DNA from: Manduca sexta
Lineage: Eukaryota > Arthropoda > Insecta > Lepidoptera > Sphingidae
Direction: 5' to 3'
Length of the DNA stretch: 64,000 nucleotides
Assembly: GCF_014839805.1 (NCBI RefSeq)
Contig: NC_051121.1
Coordinates: 7,113,116-7,177,115 of the forward strand
Made by a program: the position numbers and the translations under genes. Every line of letters starts with the position of its first letter. Position 1 is the stretch's first letter. Of this stretch, positions 24,501 to 36,331 are shown one piece after another. The notes beneath the pieces are model-generated. The model ran no database searches and was not told where the DNA came from. It worked only from the letters and a program-made list of their open reading frames with translations.

Positions 24501-25984
24501 AAAAATGCATTGAAAACATTAAAAATTGTCCGCTGTAAGATCTCATCGCCTTCAGATACGTGCATCCTGGTTTTAATAAACGAGAGACTGTTCATTTAAA
24601 TCTGAAACATCCATTATAATTACCGAACTATAAAGTCCTTCAAACCATTATTTCAGTGATTATATACTGTTAAGACTACAGAAATAGCACACGGTGGTAT
24701 CTACAAACACCGATTCTTGCATAAACAAATCGACCACCTAGATTTACGTCTCCTGCGTCACGAAGGCTGTCTAAAGAAAAATAATGATAGGCAATCAGTA
24801 TTATAATCCATGTCAAGGGTGTAAGAAGGCTCCATTGAATCTCACGCGATTTCTCGCGCAATTTAAGACGTTATCTGTTAATAAATCATTAAAAGTCGTT
24901 TTAATTTGCAACCACCGACCAGTGTAAGTTGGTCTCTGGTGTACATAAATTATTTTTGTTTAATTACTTTAATTACTGGTAAATAGTGGCAATGGTAGTT
25001 ATTAAAGGGCGTTTGAAATGATTTCGTAATTTTAAATGGCTTTTTACTAAATAAAAGTAATGTCTAGATAGAGAAGTTTATGACTAATCTAGCCAAATCT
25101 AAAGTTAAATCAGTATACTAAAATTTTATTATTAATTAGTCGTCTTAGGTAACACTGTATTGGTGGACTATTAATTTTACTAAATATTTAACTACGTGAT
25201 TGATGAAAATTTCTAAAAATTGTGAGGTGCGCCTACGCAGCTGTCAAAAATCCAAATTACATGCTGTGTTTTAATAGTAGTTATCGTCTACTTCAGACAG
25301 ATGCATTTAAGTCTTCTAAATCATTTATTGGCTAGCCTTATATAAACGTTTTATTTCTTCTAATATGAATTTATATTGTATGCTTTAAAATATATATTTT
25401 AAGATACATCCATTTGCGCTACGAAAAATATAATTTTCATAACTGCGCTAGCTGGGCAAATCAAGATTGTTTTATTAGCTACGAAATGTCATAATTAGTT
25501 TTCTAAATAAATTACGCGTAAATACACCAATTATGTAAAACAATTGTTAATTACATTATACAATTAAAATGAGAGGTCTACGTATATTGGACACCGTAAC
25601 CGGACGTATCTGGGCCGCAGATTAAAGATTACAAAATGGTTAACAAAACAAGGTGACAAAACTGGGCGTGTATTGATTTATTACTTTGTAGAGTAATATG
25701 CATAAATAAAACGTTATCAATGCTTTTAATTTTAAATTTAGAGTATTGAAAGGTTAGACCCGCTGGCGACGCGCTAAAACCGGTAGCTATCGTAACCTAA
25801 TATTTTTTTATAAATAAATGTCGAGAAGTCTGTTGGACGCACTCATTGTCCTTAAACAGAAGCCGAACCAAATTATAATTTTAAGCATGATACTGCGCGA
25901 TTTAAAGTTGCCGAAGAATTTTAGTTTTAACATAAATTAGCCAGATTGGGCTTAGTGGCAAAATAGACAAAGGTATAACCTATC
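24501..25984. other. Noncoding stretch
   Basis: No gene or assignable repeat seen; A+T-rich throughout. Confidence 0.4.
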
Positions 25985-26230
25985 TCGACGAGCTTTCCTT
26001 CAAGCAGCAGTGTTTAGTCACTGTTGTGTTCCGGTTAGGGACATGTATCCAGTGTAACTACTAGACATAAAAGACTTGACATCCTATGTTTCAGGATAGC
26101 TAGCACAGTGGAATACCAAATAATACTTTGTAATTCAAAATTTTGGATAGTGTTTCTGCAGTTTATAGGCGGTGGTATCGCTTACCGTCAGGCGAACGGG
26201 AAGCTCCTCTCGTAATTCAAAGCAATAAAA
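25985..26230 (+). repeat. Retroposon-like repeat family C, 5' truncated
   Basis: It begins inside the family at CTTCAAGCAGCAGTGTTTAG and continues through TGTTGTGTTCCGGTTAGGGA, GTGGAATACCAAATAATACT and ATCGCTTACCGTCAGGCGAA to AATTCAAAGCAATAAAAACG. Truncation at the 5' side with an intact A-rich 3' end is what LINE-driven insertion gives. Confidence 0.8.
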
Positions 26231-27201
26231 ACGATGTTTCATAAAATATAACATTAATAAAATAAATTTCTTACAAATGACAAAAATGTTATCTAATTTA
26301 ACCATTAATTCAAATGAAATCTAATTAAAATTATGCTTAATATTTCAAATAGCACGTATTAAGTCCAAATCTGGTCCAAGTTCATTAATTCCGTACGTGG
26401 GCCGAGCGACTGAGAGACGATCTGTAAACGTCTCACAACTAATTACAGGCCAAATTACGAGTTAAAAAAATTAATACATTAATCTATTAGCAAGAACTGT
26501 GTTTGTCCATCTCTACTTAATGAATTGACTGTTTGAGATTAGAATATGAATTGATATGGTTCTTTTGGGTTAATTAATATTAATAGTGCCACTTGGCCAA
26601 CAAAAAATAGTTGATTGAACTCTTTCGAAGTCATAAAAAATATTTGTTTGATACGTCAAGCGGCCTATGTCAGTTTTTTGTTGGTATTACGTTTTAGCTT
26701 GAAGAACTGTATTTTCGGTTTTCCAATTTAAATAACCAATAAATGAATATACGAAACAACAAATTATTTTAAAATGTTAACAAAAAGCAATTATTTTCAT
26801 ATTGTTTCTTCCTACATCGTTGCCTTTATCTAATTACCTTTACCTATTTGTCTCTACCGATTCTAAAAAAATATTTTTTTTTTCATGTTGTTTTCATTCG
26901 GCTTAAAGGCTACCTATGACTTAATATACAAAGTAATTCATGTGTTTATTCCCAATAAAACATAACACGTATATAACCAAGTGGCAATCACTAATATAGT
27001 TTTACAACATACATAATAAATATAGGGTCACAAATACGTGGGCCGTTACCATGAAATCAGGTCCTATAGTAAATCAAAAACGTAGTAAACCAGCACGCGA
27101 CCCGCCCTCCTACCACGAAATAAATTAATGCCTCTGTCGCACTAGCGATAGAAAGCGATACGATAATATTTATTGCGACTTTATGAAAACGGTTAGTATT
27201 A
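26231..27201. other. Noncoding stretch
   Basis: No gene or assignable element recognised. Confidence 0.4.
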
Positions 27202-27312
27202 AAAATAAAAATATTTTACGGATTTTTTCGCGGTTTTTATATTATTATTTTAACGCCGGGAGAAAATAATAATATAAAAACCGCGAAAAAATCCGTAAAA
27301 CAGTTTTATTTT
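27202..27312. mobile_element. Foldback element, near-perfect palindrome
   Basis: Perfect 38-bp inverted arms at 27214-27251 and 27263-27300 (outer part TTTTACGGATTTTTTCGCGG) flank an 11-base loop AACGCCGGGAG. With three mismatches the arms extend to 50 bp (27202-27251, 27263-27312). The arm sequence matches the element at 38560-38729, so this is the same family with almost all of the centre deleted. Confidence 0.88.
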
Positions 27313-28291
27313 CAATGTCTAACGTTCGCGTAAACATAAGAAATCATTACGGTTACGATTAATTTATTTGCTTTTAAGTAACGTATTTTGAATATAATTG
27401 AATTATTTTATTTTATGTATTGTTGTATATTTTATTATTAAATAAATTAATGATCCGTTATTCCTTAATGTAAATAGCAACTATAGCATAATTGGCATGA
27501 GTTTCGGCAGGAAACGAATTTTTTTTCAGGATTCCATCAATCTTGACATTTTACTTATGTTTTTTAGTGCCAATAATTTTAATTTAAGACCACAATAAAC
27601 TGCAAAATTCTGCAAAATTATCGAATAAGGAATTAAGCTATGGATACAAATCTTCGCTTAGCATAGCGTCGGATACGACACAGAATCAGAAATAACTAAC
27701 GTTGATGCATAAGTTTTTGTTGTTAAAATTTCTATGTCAGCGTTATATGGCTAATAAAAAGATCTGTTAGATATTCAAATTATCGGATTGGAAAAAGTCG
27801 AGGAGGTCTGACAATGAGAAATCGTATTCTTTGTTGAGATAATGTATATCGAATTGGTATATGAATTATAAGCCTACATTCATCTCATTGAAGGTTTAAG
27901 GGGATTAAAACTTTAATAACTGACCTTGATAAAGTGGAAATGTGTTCTTGGTGATTTAATTTTAATTAACATAATCATGTTAGGCGGATTAATAAACTAG
28001 TATAGGTATCAATGTCATTGTCATTATTAGCACGTAAAGTATTTCAACTCTTGAAAAGAAATCATATGTAAGCGACAAATATACCAAAAATAAATTATAT
28101 AAATATTTAGAATCGCCGTGTTTTTCTGCGTCATTTGATATAGGTTTTTTATGTCTAGAACAATTTTAATATAATTAGAGTATATCTTTATAAAATAAAA
28201 AGTTTAAATTTTATGAATTTTCATATTAAAATCAAAACTTTTAAGCACTGTATTCAATAATTTACTGATTGTCGTTATTGTCTTCAAGCGT
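27313..28291. other. Noncoding stretch
   Basis: No gene or assignable element recognised. Confidence 0.4.
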
Positions 28292-28455
28292 TAATTTGGA
28301 CCTGCCCCTCATCTGTCTCCGGTCATGTCGGATTGCTGTCTCACCGCAATATGAGAGTGAAGGAACAGAGAGTGCACCTGTGTATTGCGCACTATAATAT
28401 CTCCTGCGTACTTGACTGAACTCCGTTGAGAGTGGCCGAAATTCGGTTAGGACGG
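28292..28455 (+). repeat. Repeat family G
   Basis: TCTCCGGTCATGTCGGATTG, GAGAGTGAAGGAACAGAGAG, TGCACCTGTG, GCGCACTATAATATCTCCTG and CTCCGTTGAGAGTGGCCG line up with the minus-strand copy at 41262-41430. It is an interspersed repeat of unknown class. The 68-codon minus frame across it is an artefact of the repeat. Confidence 0.7.
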
Positions 28456-30002
28456 AATCAATCAACATTGTCTATAAAATCGCCTGATGTCTTGTTATTT
28501 CGAAGCTACAATGCGATGAGGAATCTTCTATTTTAACTTTGGTTCATGAAGATGTTTAAAACAATAGCTTTTTATAAGGATTTATCATCTATCATAAAGA
28601 GCATCTTAATATACCAATAGGAACGATAGTAGTTGTAAGATTAATAAAAAACCTGGGTTTTATGAGGACTTACCACCACTTATGACAGGGATGGCGAACC
28701 AATGGCGCGTGACAGAATAATTCGGGCACACGTGTAATATGCCAAAGATTGTATATTATTATGTACGTCAGGTGCAGTGAAAGCAGCAAAGGCTGAGCCC
28801 CGAAAAAAAAAACAAAAACATAGTTGTTGGGTCATAAAAAGTTGCTAAATTTGCACTTGGATAGATAAATCGGGTCCTAGAAACGTTACAGGCCATATTG
28901 TTTTATAAAAGGCACGTTAACCATTAAAGTTTTGCCTTCCCTGACCTATGATATTCTAAGATACCAAGAAGAATATAGTTTTGTTGCAGTAAATTTCCGG
29001 AAAATCCAATTTTATCGCGTAAAATGGAAATTCAAATTTGAATAAAAATATCTGACATTCCTGGAATGCGGTTATGTATGCTTATTGGTAAGGTAAGCAA
29101 ATATGTGACCTAGGCTGTGCTATGAAGTTTCTATCTATACTAAAATTTGATATACCTTCCCGTTCGCCTGTATCGCGTTACAAGTCTAAATAATAGATCG
29201 CGGCCGTGATTTGAAATATTGATTCGTTGGACGGATTTTATTGCTTTGCTTTCGTACGAACGTGAGACAAATAAGCGCAAGTTTTAGAAAAAAGTTATTT
29301 TTTATTTTAATTTCAATGAATTTAATTTATTTTATAAAGAGTAATAAGAGGATGTTTTATTTTTCCGTAATTTATATTAATATCGTAGTTTTGTTTGGAC
29401 ACGAAGCTATTATATTCTAAAGTACTCATTTTCTTCAACAAAGACATTTTTCAAACATACAAGACCCTAATAATGTAAAATTTAAATTGCAAATGTTATT
29501 GACATTGATTTATTTGAAACAATAAATAGCATAAGATTTTTTTTATGGTGTAACTGGCCAACCCCGGTTCAGAAATAATTTACAAACCGTGAAGATCAAA
29601 ATTCGAAACCCACAATAAATAAAAAAATCATTAAAAAAATCCACTCCCCCTAAATGCATGGAAAGATCTTGATAAACGCGAACTCTGATTATGCCTACGT
29701 ATACCTTAGGCGTGGGTTTATGTATGTATTCAGTTGCCATAGTTACGTTTAAAATCAAACTTTTATTTGTGAAAGAACATCGTAAACCGATATTGTTTCT
29801 ATTTATATGCCAGTATATCCATTAGTGAATCAAACACTAATAAAAGTTAATGACTAACGCAATTAAGTTAATGAACGTACAAAAAAAGTAAAACGCAAAA
29901 GGGTTGTCACCCCAAAGGTGACACGAATAGGGCTGCCGCGACGTAATTTGAATTAGAATAATAACGTAAATGTTGAAAGTATATTTTTTTTAAAGTAATA
30001 TA
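28456..30002. other. Noncoding stretch
   Basis: No gene. A short hairpin GTTGTCACCCCAAAGGTGAC (about 29904-29923) recurs in inverted form at about 61053, suggesting a shared tiny repeat. Confidence 0.35.
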
Positions 30003-30180
30003 CTAGCTTTTGCCCTCGGTTCCGCCCGAGTGTAAGCGTTTTTCCGTGATAAAAGTCCCGTTTTATATTTTCCTAGGATAAAAGTAGCCTAAAGTATTCA
30101 AGAATAATGTAGCTTCCTATTAGTGAAAGATTAAAATTGACTCGGTAGTTCCAGTGATTACAAAGTTAAAGTTTTAACCC
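30003..30180 (+). repeat. LINE 3'-tail repeat family E
   Basis: CTAGCTTTTGCCCTCGGTTC, CGCCCGAGTG, GTGATAAAAGTCCCGTTTTA, TATTTTCCTAGGATAAAAGT, AGCCTAAAGTATTC and GTAGCTTCCTATTAGTGAAA. This is a better preserved version of the copy at 16.3 kb. Confidence 0.7.
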
Positions 30181-31079
30181 TTTATAATAAATGTATAGAA
30201 TATAGATTGAACAATTTTAAATAGCAAGAAGATTACATTATAAAAATTTTCACGTTCCTGTATGGATTTTTCTTACTTACTTCCTTAGTATTTCTTATTT
30301 AATATCGCATGTTGTTATATTTTTATTATATTTTAACGGCTTATAAACTTTATACAATAAAATCTTTAAAGTATCTCATTATATTATCGTTTTTGCTTAA
30401 AGTTGACATTAACAATATTTCCTTATGCAGAATTTATAGTTACTATTCGAATATTTGACTATTTACCCGAATGATTTGAATACTGAATGTTTGATTTATC
30501 GATTGTTAAAGAGAAGAAATATTATTAAGGCTCAGTCTTATGCGTTGCGCAATTCTAGCATAATCGTATCGATTTCTTTCTTTTGTCTGTATATGGTTTT
30601 CCTTTTTTATTTATGTTTAAAGACTGGATTAATAAGTGTATAATATTCTTAATCCGAAGAGATTTAAAACACCAATCACAAAAAACTTTGTAAAATAAAA
30701 AGTGTAATTTTAATTTTTTTAACTTTAAAAACACAATGTAAGAAAATAAAAAAAATAATTAAACAGGGTGTATAAAAACATAGTAATTGAAAACTACGGT
30801 TTAGTTCAATTTATAGTTATTAATGAAAAAAAAAAAACTCAAAATGTGCTTGTAAATAATTCGCAAATCTGACGAATTTGCTCAAATTCCTTACCGATTT
30901 CCCGTTAACGCCAGCATGGGTTTCTGTGAAATAAAATACTAGCATTACATTTTGCAATCGATTTTCTAAAAAAAATGGCGGAATAATGTTCCAAATTTAA
31001 ATAAATATCGAATAGGTTTAACGAAAAGTCGCGATTAGAATTAACAGTTCCCATTTCGTAACGGGTTGAATTGTAAATG
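30181..31079. other. Noncoding stretch
   Basis: No gene or complete element. An ACAGGGTGTATAAAAACATA motif near 30764 is transposon-end-like but unpaired. Confidence 0.35.
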
Positions 31080-31420
31080 GCACCCCTAACCCGTCAAAGC
31101 CCGTGGTGACAAAAACACAGTGAACTTACAGGGCGGTCTGAAAGACCCCACAGAGCCTGCCTTCAACACCATGGTTGGAGACGTTGTTTACTGCTCCGCT
31201 CTACCAACTAGAATGACTCGTGGGTGAATACCACTAAACCCAAGATCCCACGGGGCCGTACCAACACCACCAGCTCGCTACCACCACGCATGCGTGGTGG
31301 CGGGTGTGGGCAGAAAAATATTGATTATTTCGCGTACCCCCTATTTCCATGATGGCTCGATAAGGGCTCTATTCGCAGCAAAGCAGACAAATTGCTTGGG
31401 GTGGTGATTCCATCGACTAA
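31080..31420. repeat. G+C-rich island, probable old LINE fragment
   Basis: An abrupt compositional island starts near AACCCGTCAAAGCCCGTGG and ends near GCTTGGGGTGGTGATTCCAT. It contains a perfect 20-bp palindrome CCACCACGCATGCGTGGTGG at 31281-31300. The composition looks like the coding part of a decayed non-LTR retrotransposon, but no frame stays open and I cannot name a family. Confidence 0.4.
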
Positions 31421-31683
31421 AAGCGAGGTATTAATTATGTAGTGAATCGAATGATTGATTGGAATTGTCCTGAACGAAGCTTGGTACCGCTTGTGTAGCT
31501 TTTGTTACAATATATAATATAATATAGAAGGCAGTACATAATACATTATAATCGATATGAGACATCGTTATGTTATATTTAGTTCCAGTTTTATTTACTT
31601 TTTGTTTTTCGAATATCAATGCTATAGTGGTGCAGTTTAAATTTATATTCGAAAATGAAAACTAAAATAATATATATCTTGAA

Positions 31684-32995
31684 TATACCTAGTCTTGCCA
31701 TAAATATTGTAATAAAGAAAAAAGAAAATTGTTAACTGCAAATAACATTTATTACTTTTACAGTGTGTCAGTTTAATACATAAATATAAAACAATTAAAA
31801 ATATAAAAGCTTATTCGAAGTGGTCTCCATTGGCTGCAATACAGTCCTTTAAACGATGAGGCCAGTTATCAATAGAAGCACGCACTCTTTCCATGGGAAA
31901 ATTCTTCACTGCCAATCGTATAGATTGTTTTAGGGACTCAAATTATCATGGCGTTTAGAGCAAGCTGTACTCTCTAAAACTGACCACAAATCATAATCCA
32001 GCGGATTAAGATCGGGACTAGACGACGGCCAGTCTTCAGCTCTGATGAAGTCCGAAACGTTCGATTCCAACCAAGACTGCGTGGACCGAGCTTTATGACC
32101 CGGCGCCGAGTCTTGCTGGAAGGACCATACTTGGTTATTGAACATGGTGATGTTAAGGGGCTTAACTACCTTCTCAAGAATGGTATCTTGATACACTTGT
32201 GCCGATGTTTTGATACCTTTTTCACAAAAATATGGCTCAGTCACTCCTTCATAGCTAACACCCCACCAAACCATCACTGAAGTCGGATAATGTCCACGTT
32301 GCACTCTGTCGACTAATTGGGAAGCTTCCTTAGAGCTTTGAGCATAAATACGGTCATTTTGTTTGTTAAAATGTTGCTCAATTGTAAAAATTTTCTCATC
32401 CGTAAACAAAATTTTTCTGTGACCTCCCTTTGCGTACCGCTTCAGTAGTTGTTTCGATTTTACCACCCTATTCTTCTTTAAATTATCAGTTAAGAAATGG
32501 CCAGTGCGTCTCTTATAGGCTGCAAGTCCTAAGTCATCTTTTAAAATACGCGACATGGTTCTAGGTGCTATCTTCATTTCCCGAGATAAAATCTTTTGCT
32601 TTCGGACAGGATTTCTTCGAATTCTTTCCCTTACTGCTTTGACCACCTTTTTCGTACGAACACTACGTGGACGGCCAGATCTTTTCTGTCACAAACAGAG
32701 GAGGTCTCATTGTACCTATTAATAGCCCGGTACACAAACATTTTACTAATACCAAGTGTATGGAGAGTTTTAAAAATTGCATTTGGCTCCATACCTACTT
32801 TGTGTAATGCTATCACAGCGATTCGGTTCTCTTTATCACCCCACACCATTTTAATATCGCAAAATATTTTACAATGTATTGGCGCCAAAATGAGAAAACA
32901 CAATGAACAATCGTATAAAAATGACAGATTCGAAATTCAAATGTAATATTTTTTTATAATTAAGTGTAACAGTATTTATGGCCAGACTAAGTATA
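31684..32995 (-). mobile_element. maT-family mariner element with inverted ends and TA target site
   Basis: The element spans 31686-32993 (1308 bp). Its imperfect inverted ends read TACCTAGTCTTGCCATAAAT on the left and, reverse complemented, TACTTAGTCTGGCCATAAAT on the right. TA dinucleotides flank both ends (31684-31685 and 32994-32995), as expected for Tc1/mariner insertion. The size and a transposase frame filling most of the interior show a once-autonomous copy, now disabled by frameshifts in its gene. Confidence 0.95.
31811..32849 (-). pseudogene. Mariner (maT, DD37D) transposase, frameshifted
   Basis: The encoded protein would be about 345 residues, the usual size for this family. It would catalyse cut-and-paste excision and integration at TA sites in the nucleus. 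The reading begins at ATG 32849 with MVWGDKENRIAVIAL, the N-terminal DNA-binding helix-turn-helix region (…HKVGMEPNAIFKTL…). The catalytic domain shows the first aspartate in ILFTDEKIFT, the second in FQQDSAPGH and the third in DLNPLDYDLW, with 37 residues between the second and third, which defines maT (DD37D). Two single-base losses break it: one near 32681-32686, just before the arginine-rich RSGRPRSVRT linker, and one near 31936-31940, after CSKRHDNL. After the second break the last residues still read as family sequence to a stop at 31811. The uninterrupted middle piece runs 32646-31930. No start-to-stop protein can be made, so it is a fairly young pseudogene: all catalytic residues survive. 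Confidence 0.95.
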
Positions 32996-33397
32996 AAAGT
33001 TTTTTTCCACGTATTATATTTTGAAGTCTTATTTATAGTCAAAGTTTAAGCATAACTATATGTTACTGTACCCACATTTATGGTTTTTGAACATATTTAT
33101 TTATTAATATAATTACTCAAGGACTACATGTAGTATTATTCGTAGGGAAATCAAAAATGCTTTATTTAAATATATAACATAATAGCTTTAATGGCTTAGT
33201 TTAAAATAAACCTTTTAAATATATCATTATCGTCCATAAAACGACAATTTAACAACTGAAACAGCTAGAGTTCAGTTTTCGTGCCTAATAATTTATTTCT
33301 ACATTACTGCGCTTGGCTTCGCGGTGCTTTTCCGAGAAATTGCGGCGCGGTCGATTTTTCATCAACCATGTCTAGCATGGGAAAATGTGTTTTCACA
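32996..33397. other. Noncoding stretch right of the mariner
   Basis: No gene. A G+C-richer patch at about 33305-33370 (GCGCTTGGCTTCGCGGTGCT) has no open frame and may be a repeat scrap. Confidence 0.4.
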
Positions 33398-34305
33398 GGG
33401 CTAGTACGGAAAACTTTATATTAGGGATACATTATAATGGATTTCCTTTATGCTATACTTAAGGCTACACACAAAACAACTATATTACATAATATAACAA
33501 TGTATCACAAAATAATCCCTTTACCAGATCATTCTGGTAAAGGGATTTGTACAAACGTTGTTATATAACGTGCTCATGCACGTTATATAACAACGTACAA
33601 AACTTGACATTTTTAACATTAGTTTCGCTTCCTTTAAAGAATCCCTATTTAAAACCTGTAACTAAGTAACTAGACTAATCATTCCGAATTTTGCGTGATG
33701 CTACCAATTAACTTAATTGTTGTGTATAGTTGTAATAGGGCTTCAAACTCATTTTGCTTTTTAATGTAATATTGATATATCATTTGTTTAGTTTGTAGTC
33801 TGTAACTGTACCTAATAATAAAAATAAAAAATAAAATAAATAAATATGTATATCCGGTTCCAATAGGCCGGCATAATTGTGTCGACTCTTGAGAGGTAAT
33901 CATCTATTGTCACTCGAAATGGGCTAGTACGGAAAACTTTATATTAGGTATACATTATAATGATTTTCCTTTATGATATACATAAGGCTACACACAAAAC
34001 AACTATATGTATATCCGGTTCCAATAGGCCGGCATAATTGTGTCGACTGTCGAGAGATAATCATCTATTGTCACTCGAAATGGGCTAGTACGGAAAACTT
34101 TATATTAGGTATACATTATAATGGATTTCATTTATGCTATACATAAGGCTAAAACAACGATATGTATATCTGGTTCTAATAGGCCGGCATAATTGTGTCG
34201 ACTGTCAAGGGTTAATCATCTATCGTCAGTGGACATTCTATTGGTGTCCACTCCACTTAATGTTAAGTGCAGTGAGGTATCTATGCCGTGTGCATATAAA
34301 AAAAA
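33398..34305. repeat. 161-bp tandem array containing a family B end
   Basis: Three units start with GGGCTAGTACGGAAAACTTT at 33398, 33921 and 34082. Each has an 88-bp head followed by a 73-bp tail. The tail (GTATATCCGGTTCCAATAGG, CCGGCATAATTGTGTCGACT) is a minus-strand piece of family B. The second unit is complete (33921-34081). The first is split by a 362-bp insertion at 33486-33847. The third runs on into more of family B (to about 34305) and lacks a few bases in its head. Confidence 0.9.
33486..33847 (+). mobile_element. 362-bp insertion in the first array unit, with twin hairpins
   Basis: Its limits are set by comparison with the uninterrupted second unit (head ends AACTATAT, tail starts GTATATCCGG). 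The right end is A-rich (AATAAAAATAAAAAATAAAA, then TAAATAAATAT), like a retroposon tail, and ATAT at both junctions could be a short target duplication. The left part carries two perfect hairpins: 15-bp arms 33514-33528/33533-33547 and 19-bp arms 33555-33573/33578-33596, both with loop TCAT. Confidence 0.75.
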
Positions 34306-36017
34306 TAATGAACTTTTCTTTCGAAATTTGGAACTTCTATCACTATCCGTTAATATACTTAATTCGATAAATTGATTTCATCTGATTAAATAAATTGAAT
34401 ACATAGTATATTTTTGTAATCGAACAGTTAATACTTAACAAACATATTGATCGGTTCTTTTAATATTACCTACTACTACGCGTTATTAAATATTTCAAAA
34501 ACAGCTGAAATGTTTAGAATTCGGAGAAACTTTTTATAGTATTCATAAATTATGCTGATAGTTTAATTGTGCGACTTATTAGTCTCTGTTAACGAGTTAG
34601 CGTAGTTCGCGTTTTATATTGGAGAATATGTGTATTATTGGAAATTAGGTGGTATTTATAGATAAAAATGAGATCAACCCATTTTTTCTTTCTCTAAAGT
34701 AATAAATTTATTGGTAAAAAGGAAATCTGTGCTCTATAAAATCGTTTCACAATAAAATAAGTTTTTTTTAAATCTACTGAATTTTAAGTCCGGTAACAAC
34801 TTCTTGTTGACAAACTATAGAATTAAAAGTATGTATTTATACGTTGAATAATATTGTTGTGTTCAATAAAATAAAATCAAATTTATGCTTGACTACTACT
34901 TGAACGCTTTTGCATTCGAAATATCGTACAAAGTTAATTTATCAATATTTAATGATTTTAGTTTTTCCGCCGTAAAATGCTGAGTCACACAAATTTTTAT
35001 AATAAAATTGCATAATAAAATAACAATAGACTCATTATAGTATTGATCAATACAAACTGCATTGTCTCTTCCAGGAGTTATAAATCAATTTTGATTACTT
35101 TCATAATCATCTTCAAGCTAGTCCGATATTGAGCATTGTCATTAACCGGCTGCAAAAAAGGAGGAGGTTATCAATACGGTTATTTTTTTAACGTTTGCTA
35201 TTTATTATATATCAAGTTGAATAGGAAAGTAAATATAAAGTAGAGATAAAAAACAAACAATAATTACAAATGGCGGTCTTATCACAATCCACGACTTCTT
35301 CCAAACAACATAAATTTTATTTTAATAATTAAATTATATTCAACAACAATTTGTAAACAACAAAACTGCAAATTACGTCAAAGTTCGTGTTTGTAATGGC
35401 ACAAATAATACTTATTTTAATAATGTAGGTAGTTACGACGGCGAGAAGCGCATTGCGGTTGTGCGGAGGACGCCGACGGCCGACGACAAAAACTTTTCTT
35501 TTATATAACACGGTTTATTACGCGAACTGTGGAATTCGCTGTATCTGTTCGAAGTTTGGCGATTTATAGCGCCTTACTTATCGATCGAAATGTGGTTGCA
35601 TAGGCGAACATAAAGCCTCTTTTTGTAATAGGAGCTGGCAGCATATTTTTTTAATAGTTGAAATTATATGACTAACAATATACAGTATAAGTTCTATGTA
35701 TTGTCTTATTACGATCGCGTTTTGTCGTACAATGTATTACAAATACATAAGTAGATATTTTAATTAAAATCTAGTTTGTTTTCGCTCCTTATTCACGCTT
35801 CTTCTGCTGTGCAACTCTGCCAGGGCGAGTTCTAGCCCAAGATGAAGTTGTAGGTGTGTTGTGTTGGTTATTTTTTATACAGTTTAAATCAAATTTTTCA
35901 TACAATTTAATAAAGTTTAGTTAAGACCTGTGATTTTAAAACAAGTATTGTCATAAGCTTATACATAGATTGAATTACCAAATTAATCGTGTTATAATCG
36001 GAAGCATTTATTGAATA
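34306..36017. other. Noncoding stretch
   Basis: No gene is supported. A patch at 35440-35500 is G+C rich (GGAGGACGCCGACGGCCGAC) and lies in a 60-codon minus frame (35329-35511) with an arginine-rich start but nothing recognisable. Confidence 0.4.
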
Positions 36018-36331
36018 GTTCATTTTAAAAAGCGGAAAATAATGTATTCTATTAATTGCTTTTAAATTCTTAATAAAAACATTTTACCAAATAATACAAA
36101 CAGAAGTAATTTTTTTGCATTCATCATGACAAGCAAAGAAAAAATGTATACATATTCTATGTGTAATAACTTACAATACTAATCACAAATAGGTGAAATC
36201 AACGATCGACAACTGACGATAAACACTCAGATCACGCCTTTTTCGCCGAGGGGGTAGGCAGAGTTGCAACCTAGCCACTTTCCAGTGTGTGTTCCGTCCC
36301 ATGACGTGATAAAGGGCGAAGCTAAAAGGGC
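36018..36331. repeat. 314-bp duplicated segment, left copy
   Basis: Positions 36018-36331 repeat at 37145-37458 in the same orientation with only about three base differences and no indels. The last 100 bases (36231-36331) are the 3' part of SINE A in minus orientation (ATCACGCCTTTTTCGCCGAG, GGGGTAGGCAGAG, ATGACGTGATAAAGGGCGAA). Confidence 0.93.

Noticed and set aside
24293..24595. 100-codon minus-strand open frame
   Set aside because: It lies across repeat family F and its A-run (giving a phenylalanine run); no sign of a host gene.
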